Origin: Barnesiella sp. An55
GTDB taxonomy: Bacteria; Bacteroidota; Bacteroidia; Bacteroidales; Barnesiellaceae
DNA: 64,000 nucleotides
Reading direction: 5' to 3'
Assembly: GCF_002161555.1 (NCBI RefSeq)
Contig: NZ_NFHZ01000009.1
Location: 62,001 to 126,000, forward strand
The first letter of the stretch is position 1. Every line of letters begins with the position of its first letter. Made by a program: the position numbers and the translations under genes. Shown here one piece after another: positions 63,754-64,000 of the stretch. Below the pieces are notes generated by a model. The model was not told the DNA's origin, searched no databases, and saw nothing but the letters and a program-made list of their open reading frames with translations.

Positions 63754-64000
63754 CTATCGGATGCCGTATCGTTTCAATATCTTCATAATCTGGGGTTGGT
63801 ATTGTCGCACCAATCGGTCGAAGCCCAGATCGTTGGGGTGAGTACCATCGATAGATCCCTCGTGATCGGTACCGATAGCGTGGTTATCGCGAATGAGGTA
63901 AATGTCTTTTACTCCCTCCTTTTTCAACAGTTCATACTGTTCGATAAATGCCTCGCTCTGACGGATACAACGCTCGTGCATCTGTTGGTCGCTATACCCA
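63754..64000 (-). CDS. C-terminal part of a third SGNH/GDSL hydrolase (partial)
   Basis: An open frame on the minus strand enters from the right edge; 82 codons up to the TAG at 63754 are visible, so the N terminus is outside the window. It contains the block V motif DGTHPNDLGFDRLV with Asp and His of the catalytic triad, and a preceding EAFIEQYELLKKEGVKDIYLI segment. It differs in sequence from the two exported copies and reads toward them. It belongs to the SGNH_hydro superfamily; the specific activity cannot be judged. Confidence 0.8.
   Translation of the reverse strand, partial: GYSDQQMHERCIRQSEAFIEQYELLKKEGVKDIYLIRDNHAIGTDHEGSIDGTHPNDLGFDRLVRQYQPQIMKILKRYGIR

Overview
The window is a 64 kb stretch of a Bacteroidales-type (phylum Bacteroidota) chromosome. 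The signs are promoters of the TTTG-N19-22-TAnnTTTG type, a complex I gene set without nuoEFG, a TonB operon with two exbD genes, an ATP synthase operon that starts with atpD-atpC, a fused LptF/G permease with a C-terminal extension, Na+-NQR, PorT-like proteins and SpII lipoproteins. The G+C content looks slightly above 50%. I cannot fix the genus; a Barnesiella/Coprobacter-like or Bacteroides-related organism is plausible. I saw no insertion sequence, phage, CRISPR array, rRNA or tRNA.

Layout. 0-5 kb: the end of an adhesin-like gene, an orphan lipoprotein, then (minus strand) an LptF/G permease, ribBA and a START-like gene. 5-7.4 kb: pta-ackA. 7.5-14.2 kb: a tripartite RND efflux operon with a divergent AraC regulator. 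14.4-21 kb: a module of porin-like protein, imelysin lipoprotein, di-heme lipoprotein and CcsBA-type cytochrome c synthase. 21.1-37.8 kb: one long minus-strand run, nuoA-B-CD-H, atpD-C-B-E-F-H-A-G, nuoI-J-K-L-M-N; the whole F1Fo ATP synthase operon lies inside the complex I operon. 38.3-44.3 kb (minus): exbB-exbD-exbD-tonB, a small membrane protein, a PstS-like lipoprotein and a TPR protein. 44.9-50.8 kb: nqrABCDEF. 50.9-57.7 kb: PAP2 phosphatase, diacylglycerol/undecaprenol kinase, ribosomal protein L31 type B, a biotin-dependent carboxyltransferase, a CpsB/YwqE phosphatase and PBP1A. 57.8-62 kb: pyrB-pyrI-flavin reductase-PorT-like-glyA behind a leader that looks like an attenuator. 62.1-64 kb: three SGNH hydrolase genes.

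How the parts fit. Much of the window is energy metabolism: acetate-forming ATP synthesis (Pta/AckA), a proton-type ATP synthase whose genes are interleaved with a NADH-module-less complex I, the sodium pump NQR, and TonB/ExbBD, which spends the proton gradient on outer-membrane transport. A carboxyltransferase of the OadA/PycB family lies further along.

The observations I consider most worth a second look are: (1) atp genes nested between nuoH and nuoI; (2) the pyrB leader, which has a perfect promoter, a 34-codon leader ORF ending inside a terminator stem, and a 9-nt upstream segment able to pair with the 3' arm of that terminator; (3) the imelysin/di-heme/CcsBA module, including a DAVSGAT motif near the N terminus of the porin-like protein; (4) the PstS-like and TPR genes linked to the TonB energisation operon.
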